Under the pieces are notes generated by a model that made no database searches, was not told the origin of the DNA, and was given only the letters and a program-made list of their open reading frames with translations. Positions 7,478-16,900 of a stretch of DNA of 41,080 nucleotides are shown in pieces (the stretch's first letter is position 1; each line of letters opens with the position of its first letter). The position numbers were made by a program, and so were the translations under genes. The stretch lies in assembly GCA_016178505.1 (NCBI GenBank), contig JACOTG010000115.1:1-41080 (forward strand). Direction: 5' to 3'. Source of the DNA: Planctomycetota bacterium. Its GTDB lineage: Bacteria; Planctomycetota; JACOTG01.

Positions 7478-9271
7478 TTATCGAGCGGCGGCATCGCCCA
7501 CGACCAGCCGCAAATGATCGGCTTCGAGGCTCGGTGGGTCGAGCGTCGCCGCAGGTGCCGGAGTTGGCGCGATCGTGCCGAACTCTCCGTCGAGCAAAAG
7601 CCGCAACTGAAAGTTGTCCTGCGGGCTCTTCACGAACGGCTGCGCATTCTGGAGCGTGAAGAAGCTATCGCCGAGGAGCGTCGCAAACGTGCGGTCGGAT
7701 CCGATTTCGACGCCCGCGGCAGTCTCTTGCGGGAAGTACGCGATGAGCCAGATGTCGTCCTGAATCCCAGGCGGAAATGGAAACGAGATGTCGGTAACGA
7801 TGTTGAACCGGTTGGCCACGCCAGCCGCCAAGGGGAGTTCGGCAATGCCATCGAGCGTTCCCACGAAGCCGAGGCGCCCATTCGGCGACAGGTCGGGGGA
7901 GTCGGTGAGGATGGCGTCTTGCTTTCGGACCTCGAGCGCGTCGAGTCCGTTTCCGCCGAGCTGGTGGCCCACGACTTCGATCCCTGAGATGCGAAAGGCG
8001 CCGCTGTTCCAGAAGTCGTAGGCTCGGAACCGGACGGCCAGAGCATCTCCGGTTCGAGTCGCTGCGCGTGGTCGAACGAACGCGTCGGTCTGGTTGTCGT
8101 CGTGAGTACCGGGATTTGGGCGAAGTCCAAGGACTCCGACTTCCCTGTCGGGCATTTGCGCGCCGAACGTCGCGGTCATGGACGCAAACATGGGTATGTT
8201 CACGGGAGTGAGAGCGATGAATCGGTCGGGGACTCCCGGCACTGCGGCTTGGACGATCAGACGCTGACCCGTGTTGATGGGAAACGACCGAGGTGGACCG
8301 ATCGGTTGCCCGTCGGATGTTCGAAAGAGATGCGAGAAGTCGCGCAGGTTGCCGCCGGGCGTGAGACCGGTGAGGTCTCCTTGAATCGTGAGCTGCACGG
8401 AGATGTTCGTGAGCGGCGGAGGGGTCGTGTTGTCGACCTTCACCGTCGTCGACGGTTTGTCTGTCGTCGGAAGGATGCTGCGCGTGCCGCGGGTTCGAAG
8501 CACCACGATAGGGCTTCCCAGATCGCCGGGAAAACGACTCGATCCGTGGAAGCGAATGCTCATGTCGACGAGTCGCCGCTCGAAGACCTTCACCTCGAGA
8601 AACGCATCGGAACCGAGGTCCCGGAAAACACCCGGCGCGGGCAACGCGCGGCTGTCGAACACCTGGCAACGCCCCGTCACGCCGGAGTCGGTGTCGATGC
8701 CGATCGCGCACTGATCGTTCGCATCCTGACCCGGCGGGAAGAACCGGTAGGTCAGGAAGAACCCTTGAAGGTTCATGTTCGAGATCCCCATTCCGAGCCC
8801 GAACGTCCAGTCGACGTAGCCGACCCCAGACGGGCACGGTCGGGGGACGATCCCGCCGTTGTTCTCGTCCGCGAAGAAAACGGGAGGCGACATCATGTTC
8901 GTGAGGTCGGGGTGTCCGGCGTTCATCGGATCCTCGGGTCGCAGATCGAGAAAGCTCGCGGAGGTCACCGCGGTGTTCGGATCACTCTGTCCCTGAAACG
9001 TGCGTGCGCCGCAGATGACCGAGTTGGGATCGAACTCGCTCACGAACAGGCCGTTCGGCTGACCCGGAGCGTGGACGCCGTAGCGCGTGATCACGCGATC
9101 GTTTTGCCCGGACAGCGTGTTGACGACGAACGTGGCCTCGACGGTTCCGTCGGCGACGGGACGGACCGCGCCGTTGCGGGCGAAACCGAGAGTCGTGCCG
9201 GCGAGATTCGACGAGACGACGACGGCGAACGACACGAGTGTGCGCCGGGATCGAGCAAGGCTCCGAATCAT
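7478..9271 (-). CDS. Large secreted beta-rich protein of unknown function
   Basis: 597 residues with an N-terminal Arg-rich stretch and a hydrophobic segment (about 12-30) that fits a signal peptide. The rest is rich in Gly, Pro, Asn and short beta-type strands, with three or four isolated Cys and no enzyme motif that I recognise. It could be a surface or cell-envelope protein with bacterial Ig- or lectin-like folds, but that is inference. GAGGGCAAC precedes the ATG. It stands alone, 73 bases upstream of the kinase gene on the same strand, with a 510-base intergenic region in front of it. Confidence 0.75.
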   Translation of the reverse strand: MIRSLARSRRTLVSFAVVVSSNLAGTTLGFARNGAVRPVADGTVEATFVVNTLSGQNDRVITRYGVHAPGQPNGLFVSEFDPNSVICGARTFQGQSDPNTAVTSASFLDLRPEDPMNAGHPDLTNMMSPPVFFADENNGGIVPRPCPSGVGYVDWTFGLGMGISNMNLQGFFLTYRFFPPGQDANDQCAIGIDTDSGVTGRCQVFDSRALPAPGVFRDLGSDAFLEVKVFERRLVDMSIRFHGSSRFPGDLGSPIVVLRTRGTRSILPTTDKPSTTVKVDNTTPPPLTNISVQLTIQGDLTGLTPGGNLRDFSHLFRTSDGQPIGPPRSFPINTGQRLIVQAAVPGVPDRFIALTPVNIPMFASMTATFGAQMPDREVGVLGLRPNPGTHDDNQTDAFVRPRAATRTGDALAVRFRAYDFWNSGAFRISGIEVVGHQLGGNGLDALEVRKQDAILTDSPDLSPNGRLGFVGTLDGIAELPLAAGVANRFNIVTDISFPFPPGIQDDIWLIAYFPQETAAGVEIGSDRTFATLLGDSFFTLQNAQPFVKSPQDNFQLRLLLDGEFGTIAPTPAPAATLDPPSLEADHLRLVVGDAAAR

Positions 9272-9443
9272 GTTGCCCTCGTAGAAGAAGAACGCAATTC
9301 ACCCGAAACGCGGGCCCCGCGAGTGGCCTTCGCGCCGGGCGTCCATCGGATGGCAACGGCTCTTCTCGACTCCCCAGCGAATCGAACAGGATGGTCCCAT
9401 TGAATCAGAAAGGGGAGGCAAGTCAACGAGGGCGACCGCTACC

Positions 9444-9475
9444 AAAGCAAAGGCCGCCCCCGTGAAGGGGCGGCC
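9444..9475 (-). terminator. GC-rich hairpin, probable minus-strand terminator
   Basis: A perfect 9-bp stem (GGCCGCCCC with GGGGCGGCC, 9452-9460 and 9467-9475) with a 6-base loop. On the minus strand it is followed at once by TTTGCTTT. It lies about 175 bases upstream of the 9271 gene, between that gene and a promoter-like pair at 9648-9676, so it would end or attenuate a short minus-strand transcript. On the plus strand the nearest T-run is about 20 bases away, so it is not a plus-strand terminator. Confidence 0.6.
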
Positions 9476-9647
9476 GTGGCTCAAGACCGATTCCCTTTTT
9501 TTCTTCATGGGTCGTGCGGCACGCGTACTCAACCCCACGAAGCGAATCTCGTTGGAACACGCTCTCAATCGGAGTCCGAAACGTGCAAACGAACACCGAA
9601 GGGGCGTTGGAAGTGCGTTTCGATTTGCGCGGCCGAGAGGTGACAGG

Positions 9648-9676
9648 ACAGTAACCGACGTTTCGATTCGGGTCAA
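9648..9676 (-). promoter_or_regulatory. Candidate minus-strand sigma-70 promoter
   Basis: Read on the minus strand: TTGACC (9676-9671), 17-base spacer, TACTGT (9653-9648). Transcription would start near 9641, run about 190 nt to the hairpin at 9452-9475, and if it reads through, reach the secreted-protein gene at 9271. Confidence 0.5.
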
Positions 9677-9737
9677 ATGCGGTGACGGATTTCCGTCGAA
9701 AAAAATCCGCGATGCCGCCGCCGATCGTCGCTTTTCG

Positions 9738-9767
9738 TTGACCACCGTTCGTCGCTACGGCTATCAT
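9738..9767 (+). promoter_or_regulatory. Sigma-70 promoter of formate-THF ligase
   Basis: TTGACC (9738-9743), 18-base spacer, TATCAT (9762-9767). The start codon at 9782 is only 14 bases past the -10 box, with no Shine-Dalgarno, so the leader would be about 7 nt. Confidence 0.7.
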
Positions 9768-9781
9768 CCCGCCCCACTTCC

Positions 9782-11476
9782 ATGCTTCACGACTTCGAAA
9801 TCGCCAAGAGCGCGCGCCTCGAGCCCATCCAAGCAATTGCCGAGAAGATCGGCCTCTTGGACGACGAGCTGATTCCGTACGGCCGCTACAAGACCAAGGT
9901 CCGACTCAGCGCGATCGAGCGGCTGCGGACGCGACCGCTCGGCAAGTACGTGGTCGTCACTGCGATCACGCCCACGCCGCTCGGCGAGGGGAAGACGGTC
10001 AACACGATCGGGCTCTCGCTCGGGCTGCATCGCATCGGCCACCGCGTGGCGACGTGCCTCCGTCAGCCGTCCATGGGCCCGATCTTCGGCATCAAGGGGG
10101 GCGCCGCCGGCGGTGGCTACTCGCAGGTCGTTCCCATGGAGGACTTCAACCTTCATCTCACCGGCGACTTCCACGCGGTCGGCGTTGCGCACAACTTGCT
10201 CGCCGCGTTTCTCGACAATTCACTCTTCCGCGGCAATCCGCTCGGCATCGACGTCGATTCGATCTCGCTGCGCCGCGTCGTCGACATCAACGATCGGGCG
10301 CTCCGAAAGATCCGGGTCGGCCTCGGCGACGACAAGGAGATCGCGCGCGACTCGGGCTTCGACATCACGGCGGCTTCGGAGGTCATGGCGATCCTCGGGC
10401 TCGCGCGCTCGCTGCCGGACATGCGGCGACGGCTCGGGCGCATCGTGGTCGGTTGGAGCCGCGATGGCCGCTCCGTCACCGCGGAGGCCTTGAAGGGTGC
10501 GGGCGCGATGGCCGTCGTCTTGCGCGAAGCCATCTTCCCGACGCTCATGCAGACGCTCGAGCAGACGCCGTGCTTCGTCCACTCGGGGCCATTCGCCAAC
10601 ATCGCACACGGAAACTCGAGCATCCTCGCCGACGCGATCGCGCTGCGTTGCGCGGACTACGTCGTCACCGAGGCGGGCTTCGGCGCGGACATGGGCGCCG
10701 AGAAGTTCTTCAACATCAAGTGCCGCGAGTCCGGCTTCCGTCCGGACGCGGCCGCGCTCGTCGCGACGGTGCGCGCGCTGAAGATGCACGGCGGCGGATA
10801 CAAGATCGTTGCGGGGAAACCGCTCCCTCCGGAGCTGGTGAGCGAGAATCGTCCCGCGCTCGAGCGCGGGATCGACAATCTCGCGAAGCAAATCGAGAAC
10901 GTGCGCGAGCACGGAGTGCCCGTGGTCGTGCTCGTGAATCGATTCCCGGACGATCGAGAGGGCGAGCTCGAGTTCGTGCGAGAGCGAGCGCTCGCGCTCG
11001 GCGCCGCGGGCGCCGAGATCAGCGAGGCGTTCGCGAAGGGGGGCGAGGGAATGACACGCGCCGCGGAGGCGATCGTTCGTGCGGCAACGGGCCCGCGCCC
11101 GCCGTTCCGCTTCCTTTACGATCTCGAGTGGCCCGCGGAAAAAAAGATCGAAGCGATCGCGACGCGCATGTACGGAGCCGAGAAGATCGACGTCGCGCCG
11201 GGTGCGCGCGCGTCGATCGAACGATTCGAGAGTGCAGGCTACGCGCACCTGCCGATCTGCATGGCGAAGACGCAGCTCTCGCTCTCGCACGACCCGGCGC
11301 TCAAGGGTCGGCCCAGAGGCTTCACGTTTCCCATTCGCGAGGTGCGCCTCGCGGCGGGAGCGGGATTCCTCACGCCCCTCGCCGGCGAGATCAACACCAT
11401 GCCCGGCCTCCCGTCGACGCCGGGCGGGACGCGAATGGACGTCGACGAAAACGGCGAGCCCATCGGCCTCTTCTGA
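9782..11476 (+). CDS. fhs: Formate-tetrahydrofolate ligase
   Basis: 564 residues, the usual bacterial length. It makes 10-formyl-THF from formate, ATP and THF. The P-loop TPLGEGKT is at 65-72, followed by the family segments R-Q-P-S-M-G-P-I-F-G-I-K-G-G-A-A-G-G-G and H-L-T-G-D-F-H-A. The ATG is supported by the family N-terminus and by a promoter whose -10 box lies 14 bases upstream. It is monocistronic or followed by the PilZ gene after 154 bases. A methenyl-THF cyclohydrolase-like gene lies at 24511; no folD is in the window. Formate assimilation for purines and serine is the likely role; use in an acetogenic Wood-Ljungdahl pathway cannot be judged from here. Confidence 0.97.
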   Translation: MLHDFEIAKSARLEPIQAIAEKIGLLDDELIPYGRYKTKVRLSAIERLRTRPLGKYVVVTAITPTPLGEGKTVNTIGLSLGLHRIGHRVATCLRQPSMGPIFGIKGGAAGGGYSQVVPMEDFNLHLTGDFHAVGVAHNLLAAFLDNSLFRGNPLGIDVDSISLRRVVDINDRALRKIRVGLGDDKEIARDSGFDITAASEVMAILGLARSLPDMRRRLGRIVVGWSRDGRSVTAEALKGAGAMAVVLREAIFPTLMQTLEQTPCFVHSGPFANIAHGNSSILADAIALRCADYVVTEAGFGADMGAEKFFNIKCRESGFRPDAAALVATVRALKMHGGGYKIVAGKPLPPELVSENRPALERGIDNLAKQIENVREHGVPVVVLVNRFPDDREGELEFVRERALALGAAGAEISEAFAKGGEGMTRAAEAIVRAATGPRPPFRFLYDLEWPAEKKIEAIATRMYGAEKIDVAPGARASIERFESAGYAHLPICMAKTQLSLSHDPALKGRPRGFTFPIREVRLAAGAGFLTPLAGEINTMPGLPSTPGGTRMDVDENGEPIGLF

Positions 11477-11630
11477 AACGCGCCGCACCGGCATCGATCG
11501 TTTGATTCTCCCGACCTCGACTCGCGCCGGCGCTCGCCAGCCGCCGTCCGTTCGCCGTTCCCTCTAAAGTCGCAGCCCACGATGGCCGATCACTCCCTGA
11601 CTGGTATCGATACAGGACCGAGGAGGCTGC

Positions 11631-12032
11631 ATGGAAATCTCGTTCTCCCACGAAAACCGCGAGTTCCTGCGCGTGCGCGCACGCGTGCCCGTTCGCTTCA
11701 AGTTCCTGAGCACCGGCGTGAAAGACGCGGCGATGGAAGAAGTCTACGAAGGCGTGACCTGCAATCTCAGCGGTGGAGGCCTCCTCCTCAAGGGGCGCAT
11801 CCCGAATGACGCCTGGATCCCCGATCTGCTCATGGAGAAGATCGTGGTCGGCGTGCACATCTTCCTCACCGACGCGCACGAGCCGGTGAAGGCGCTCACG
11901 CGCGTCGCGTGGGTGAACACGCCCGAAAAATCCGGCGACGAGGTGGAGATCGGCCTGAAGTTCAAAGAAATCACGCGCGCCGGCCAAGACCGCATCTTCC
12001 AATTCATCCTCGAGGACCAGCTCCACGGCTGA
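11631..12032 (+). CDS. PilZ-domain (c-di-GMP binding) protein
   Basis: 133 residues, a stand-alone PilZ domain. The two c-di-GMP motifs are present: R-E-F-L-R (R10xxxR14) and N-L-S-G-G-G (N45-S47-G50, the D/NxSxxG motif). Single-domain PilZ proteins act as c-di-GMP-controlled adaptors for motility, secretion or exopolysaccharide enzymes; its partner cannot be named. Shine-Dalgarno GAGGAGG four bases before ATG. The 154 bases upstream hold no gene that I can support. Confidence 0.9.
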   Translation: MEISFSHENREFLRVRARVPVRFKFLSTGVKDAAMEEVYEGVTCNLSGGGLLLKGRIPNDAWIPDLLMEKIVVGVHIFLTDAHEPVKALTRVAWVNTPEKSGDEVEIGLKFKEITRAGQDRIFQFILEDQLHG

Positions 12033-12040
12033 CCCGACCC

Positions 12041-12084
12041 CATAACTGACGCATACGGAGCCTGGATCATTTTCGTCAGTTACG
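12041..12084. repeat. Inverted repeat, 9-bp arms, downstream of the PilZ gene
   Basis: TAACTGACG (12043-12051) and CGTCAGTTA (12074-12082) are perfect inverted arms around a 22-base loop that ends in CATTTT; flanking CC and GG extend it past one mismatch. No T-run follows on either strand, so it is not a clean terminator. It starts 10 bases after the PilZ stop and could be a processing site, an operator, or the remains of a small repeat. Confidence 0.5.
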
Positions 12085-12241
12085 GCGTTGCGCTCACCTC
12101 CGAGTGAAAGCGAAGCCGTCGGGCGAATCGACGTCAATCGTTGCTCGCGCGAAGCCGTGCCGACGATCGCTCGCCCCGTCCGCGAAATGGATCACACCGT
12201 CGTCGCGCGGTGAGGCGTCTCATTTTTCCAGACGTCGCTCG

Positions 12242-12302
12242 ACCCGAGATCTCGGGAGAATGCGACGCCGCCTCGCGAGACGAGGCGGTGCACATCCCGG
12301 GC
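12242..12302 (+). repeat. Structured intergenic element, copy 1
   Basis: This lies in the 435-base gap between the PilZ and lipoprotein genes. It shares the identical 17-mer CGGGAGAATGCGACGCC (12253-12269) with a second element at 25194-25210, then ACGAGG at the same distance (11 bases) and CAC-CC one base offset. An 8-bp hairpin (CCGCCTCG with CGAGGCGG, 12269-12288) follows the 17-mer. An outer pairing of CCCGAGAT with ATCCCGGG has one mismatch. Strand is assigned only because both copies read this way on plus. It could be a structured RNA or a small dispersed repeat. The rest of the gap shows nothing else except the -10-like box at 12451. Confidence 0.5.
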
Positions 12303-12450
12303 CGGCGCCTCCACGCAGGACGTCAACCGTCGCGCGACCATTGATTGCCGTGTCGCGCGAGGTACATGACGCCCGCGCCGCGCCGTGCGGCTGCGCATAT
12401 CCATTGAAGATCGACTCCGGCTGGTCCACCCCGAAGCGCCGGCCGCGGGG

Positions 12451-12456
12451 TAGAAT
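12451..12456 (+). promoter_or_regulatory. -10-like box TAGAAT before the lipoprotein gene
   Basis: TAGAAT ends 11 bases before the ATG at 12468 and there is no Shine-Dalgarno, which fits a leaderless start. No convincing -35 box is at 16-18 bases upstream. Confidence 0.4.
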
Positions 12457-12467
12457 CGCGCCCGTCG

Positions 12468-13946
12468 ATGAGCCCACACGGCGTCAGTCGGCGGCGCGCG
12501 CTCGGGGCAAGCGCGACCGCAGTCCTCCTCTCACTCGCGATCGCGGGATGCGGGCGACGGCCTTCCTGCCGCGGCCAGAACCTCCTCGTCGTCGTGATCG
12601 ACACGCTGCGGGCCGACCACCTCGGGTGCTACGGCTACGGGCGCGACACGTCGCCCCGTCTCGACGCGCTCGCAAAGGAGTCGATCCTCTACGAGCGGTG
12701 TGAGTCGCAGGCCACGTGGACGCTCGCGTCGACGGCGACGATCCTCACCGGCTTGTACCCGTTCACGCACGGGCTCGTGAAGCCATCGTGCGGGCCGCTC
12801 ACGCCGGACGCTGTGACGCTCGCCGAGCGGCTGCACGATGCCGGCTACGCGACCTACGCGTACTCGGCGAACAACGTCGTGACGTACGCTTCGGGATTCA
12901 ATCAGGGCTTCGACCGGTTCGAAACGGGAAAGTGCCCGGACGCGGGACGCGCCAACGAGGCCTTTCTTCCGTGGATCGACGAAGCTGCGGTGGCCGGGAA
13001 GCCCTTCTTCCTCTACGTTCACTATTTCGATCCGCACCATCCCTACGACGATCCGGCCGGCCACTTCGCGAAGTTCGGCGGACAGCCCGGCGTCGGCATC
13101 GACTCCCCGGACGTTCCGATGAAGCTCTTCAAGGGCGAGCCGTCGGGACTCGCGAAAACCGACGTGGACGCACTCGTCGCGCATTACGACGGCGAGATCC
13201 GTTTCGTCGACGACAAGCTGGGCGAACTGATCGATCGCTTTCGCGCGCGCGGACTCCTCGACAACACGCTCGTCGTCGTCACCGCGGATCACGGAGAGCA
13301 GTTCCTCGAGCACGGCTGGGTGCGCCACGGCAACACCGTCTTCGAGGAAGAGACACACGTGCCCCTGATCGTTCGCATTCCCGGCGAGGCGGCGACGCGG
13401 GTCGCGTCTCGCGTCGAGTGCGCCGACGTCACGCCGACCGTTCTCGATCTACTCGACGTCCGTCACGACGACGAATTGGACGGCGTCTCGCTGCGGCGCA
13501 TCGGCCGCCGAGCGCATCCCGACGACCTGTCGTTCTCGGAGACGCAGCATCGCTTCGAAGTGAAGGACGGCGAGACGCACCAGTACGAGCAGCTCGCCAT
13601 TCGCCGCGGGAAATGGAAGCTCCTCGTCTTGCGCGAGCAGTTGCAGCTCTTCGATCTCGAGGCAGATCCCGGCGAGCAACACGATCTCGTGTGGGAAGAG
13701 CGCGACGTCGTCCAGGCGCTGCGAAACGAGCTCAACGTCTGGAAGTCGTCGACGACGCGCCGGTCACTGCGCCCGGCGCCCTGGGACCCGAAACAAGGCG
13801 AGATCCTGCTCCAGCGCATCAAGGCGAACGGCTATCTGCCGGACGTGAAACCGTCGCCGAAGGAGTCCGTTCCGTTCCTGCCCCCGTCGGCTGTCGATGA
13901 GCCATGGTGGCCGCAGGACCATGACGAGCAGAAGCCACGACGCTAA
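12468..13946 (+). CDS. Sulfatase/alkaline-phosphatase superfamily lipoprotein
   Basis: 492 residues. The N-terminus has twin arginines (SRRR) and a lipobox I-A-G-C28, so this is probably a Tat-exported lipoprotein. Metal-site elements of the superfamily are visible: V-V-V-I-D45, T-A-D-H-G-E and H-G-N-T-V-F. At the nucleophile position, where true sulfatases have Cys or Ser in C/S-x-P-S-R, it reads W-T85-L-A-S. That Thr is the nucleophile type of phosphotransferases and phosphodiesterases (LtaS, EptA), so a formylglycine sulfatase is unlikely. The substrate is unknown; envelope lipid or polymer head groups are an inference. Its stop overlaps the stop of the convergent glycosidase gene. Confidence 0.85.
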   Translation: MSPHGVSRRRALGASATAVLLSLAIAGCGRRPSCRGQNLLVVVIDTLRADHLGCYGYGRDTSPRLDALAKESILYERCESQATWTLASTATILTGLYPFTHGLVKPSCGPLTPDAVTLAERLHDAGYATYAYSANNVVTYASGFNQGFDRFETGKCPDAGRANEAFLPWIDEAAVAGKPFFLYVHYFDPHHPYDDPAGHFAKFGGQPGVGIDSPDVPMKLFKGEPSGLAKTDVDALVAHYDGEIRFVDDKLGELIDRFRARGLLDNTLVVVTADHGEQFLEHGWVRHGNTVFEEETHVPLIVRIPGEAATRVASRVECADVTPTVLDLLDVRHDDELDGVSLRRIGRRAHPDDLSFSETQHRFEVKDGETHQYEQLAIRRGKWKLLVLREQLQLFDLEADPGEQHDLVWEERDVVQALRNELNVWKSSTTRRSLRPAPWDPKQGEILLQRIKANGYLPDVKPSPKESVPFLPPSAVDEPWWPQDHDEQKPRR

Positions 13947-16900
13947 TTGCGCGGGGCGCGCAGCTCCACCACGGACCGGCTCCATTCGCGCGGCCCGTCG
14001 GCGGCGCGAACGCTCAATCGCCAAAGACCCTCGTCGCCACGCTCGATCGCCGCGCCCGTTGCCGTCGTGATCGAGCGACCCTTCGTCCCTAGCTCGACGA
14101 CGGATTCGGTGCCGACGCGCGCGTCCAACTCGAGGCGAAAGCGATCGGCGTCGAGCGGCCGAAACGACACGATCTTCGGCGCGGCCGACACCGCGCCGGG
14201 CGTGGGCCGCGGCACGATGGGGAAGAGCGCGACCTCGCCGGAATGCTCGATCGAGATCTTCGTCTCGCGCGACAACTCGAACTCGAAATCGACGTGCACG
14301 TCGAGCCCGGTGTCGCGCACCGACGAGGCGGCAGGCGACGTGCGATCGACGCGCGCACCCGGTCCGAGCGCCGGCGACAAGTGAACGCGAAGCGGCGCGC
14401 CGCTTCGAAGGGAGAGCCTCAGCTCGAGACGCCCGGGCGCGACCGTCGCCTCGAAGTCGATCACGCGATCCCCGACGCGAAGTCCGCGCGCCGCGAACGT
14501 CGGCCAATGCGGCGGCAGGTGGGGCGCGAGCGTCAGTCGGTCGTGCGGCGCGTCGGGTACGAACCCGAGCATCCCCTCGATCGCCGGCTCGATCGCCATG
14601 GTCTGCGACCACGCCTGGTGCGGGCAGATGCCGGCGGGCGCGAAGCGCATTCCGTGGAAGACCTCCTGGATGACCCCGCGCGAGAACGCCCGATGCGAAA
14701 GGAGGTTCATCATCCAGTGCGCGAAGCCCTGCGCGGGGCGATGGCAGCGGTACTCCGCGAGCGACACCCACCCCGTGAAGAGAGGCCACACGCTGCCGAG
14801 GTGATAACCCTTCGCGTCGAAGTGCGGGCTGCGCTCCGAGACGAGGCGAACGCCCCAGTCGGTCGTGAAGTCCGAGCCGGCGAGCTGATCGAGCGCGGCG
14901 TCGGCCTTTTCGGCATCGGCGAGACCGAAGAGGATCGGTACGGCGACGAGCGCCGTCGGCTCCGCGTTGAAGGATCCGTCGCGATACTTGCCGAGGTGGT
15001 AGGTGCCGGCGTCCTCGTTCCAGAACTCGCCGTTGAGCGCTTCGCGGGTGCGCGCGAACCGACCGCGTAGGTCGCCGGCGATCTCGCCGTCGCCGGCGAG
15101 TTCCGCGAGTCCCGCGACTTCTTCGAGCGCGCGCGCCCAGCACCCGACGAGGTACGTCTCGACGTGCGAGCCGAAGAGCGCACCCCCTTCGATCCATCCG
15201 TGGCCGACGCCCGAGTTCTCGATGAGCCCGTCGCCGTCCGTGTCCGTCGACTCGCAGAACGCGAGCGCCTTTCGCGCGCGCGGCCAGAGCTTGCGAGCGA
15301 GGTCGACGTCGCCCGACGCGCGCACGTGCCGGCCGAGGAGGGCAAGCCAGAGCGGCGTCGAGTCCGCGGCGTCGTCGTGTGCCACGCCCGACGTCGTGAC
15401 CTCGTGCGGAATCTTGCCCGTGAGGTCTTGCCATCGCGCGAGGAACTCGAGGGTCGCACGAACGGACTCGTGCGCGCCGACGTCGTCGAGCGCGAAGCCG
15501 CACCACGCCGCGTCGCGCCCGAAGTACCACGCGTAGCCCGGCCGACCCGAGTTCCACCCCGGCCGCGTGAAGCCAAAACCCGCCAGCAGCCCCAGGCCCT
15601 CCTCGGCTCGGCCTGCGAGAAACCGCTCGGTCCCGAGAACGCTGCAACGGAAAGCGCCGTCGACGTCGCGATCGGGCGTTTCGATTCGCGCGCGCGATTC
15701 GACGACGGAGGCGACGCGCTCGCTCGCGGTCCGGCGCACGCGCTCGGGCGAGGCGTGCGCGTCCGCGAACGCGGTCTGTGCCTCGCCGGTGTCAGTCGGT
15801 CCGCCACCGGCGACGACGAGCCGTAGCGGCGTGCCGCTCGTGGCGTAGCGCAGGCCGACCGTGAGGTGCGTGGGATCCGGGCGAAGCCCGCGCCACGACT
15901 CGTTCTCGTACACGATCCCCGCGTACGGACCGGCGAGGCGTTCGTCGGGCGCGCGATCCGCGCCAACCACCGCGGCAAATCGGCGGCGTGCATCGCGAAC
16001 CACGATCGCGCGAAGGTTCGCGTCCCACGTCCATGCGAGGGGCGCGAGCGCGTTCTCGGGATAGGGCCACATCAAGCGGAGATCGATGCGAAACGTCACG
16101 AGAAGCGATGTCACTTCACGAGACTCGACGCGCACTTGGGCGATCGCGGCGGGCCGATCCGGCGACGCGACGAGCAGCTCGACGATGGATGCCGCGCGCA
16201 ATCGGTATCGGCGAACGATCGCTTCCGGGCGGACGTCGACGTCCGGCTCGAGCGAATCGAGCCACGCAATGCGACCCGAGTCGTCTTCGAGGAGGCCGAG
16301 CCGGAGATCCCGAAGCACGCGCACCGGGTGCACCCAGGCCTCGCTCACTCCGCCGCGCTCGAGTCCCATGAGGAGGAGGCGCGTGCCGGCGAGGTCGAAA
16401 AAGACGTCGCGCCCCGGGCCCGAGAGCGTCGTGTCGTCGGGAGGCGGGACGATGGCGGGCGCGCCGATGCGAGCCTCGACGTCCGAGCGCTCGTCGACGT
16501 GCTCGATGCGCGGAGGCGCGAACGTCCAAGCATCCCCGGCGTTCCCGGCGCCGGGGGTCGCAACGTAGCGCAGGGCCGCCTCGGCAAACGCCTCGAGGTG
16601 CGCGCGAAACGGATTGCTCGCGTCGCCGAACAGCACGTGTGCGCCGATGGCGAGGACTCGGCCGCGGCCGAACGTCCACTCGATGACCGTGCGCCTCGAC
16701 GGGTCGATCGCGATGAGGGATCGCTCGACGCCGATCACGCGCCCGACGTGCGGAACGTGAGCCCCCGTGTACGCGACGTCGTGGCGCGGCTCGCCTGGGA
16801 TCGGTGCGGCAACGTAGACGCCGCCGCGGAATGGATCGAAGAGCGGATGGCCGAGGAATGCGTGAAAGCCGCGCTTCGGACCATCGGCTTCACCGTAGAC

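Noticed and set aside
9444..9475. Plus-strand terminator before formate-THF ligase
   Set aside because: The T-run on that strand is about 20 bases past the stem, and no plus-strand gene ends upstream.
9299..9508. 69-codon minus-strand ORF starting M-K-K-K-R with a hydrophobic stretch resembling a signal peptide
   Set aside because: It runs through the GC hairpin at 9452-9475, has no Shine-Dalgarno, and the rest of the sequence is not protein-like.
12242..12302. Cis-acting riboswitch for the lipoprotein gene
   Set aside because: The second copy lies between convergent gene ends, where a leader function makes no sense, and I cannot match the core to a riboswitch that I know.
12468..13946. Annotation as an active arylsulfatase
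   Set aside because: The formylglycine motif C/S-x-P-S-R is missing and replaced by W-T-L-A-S.
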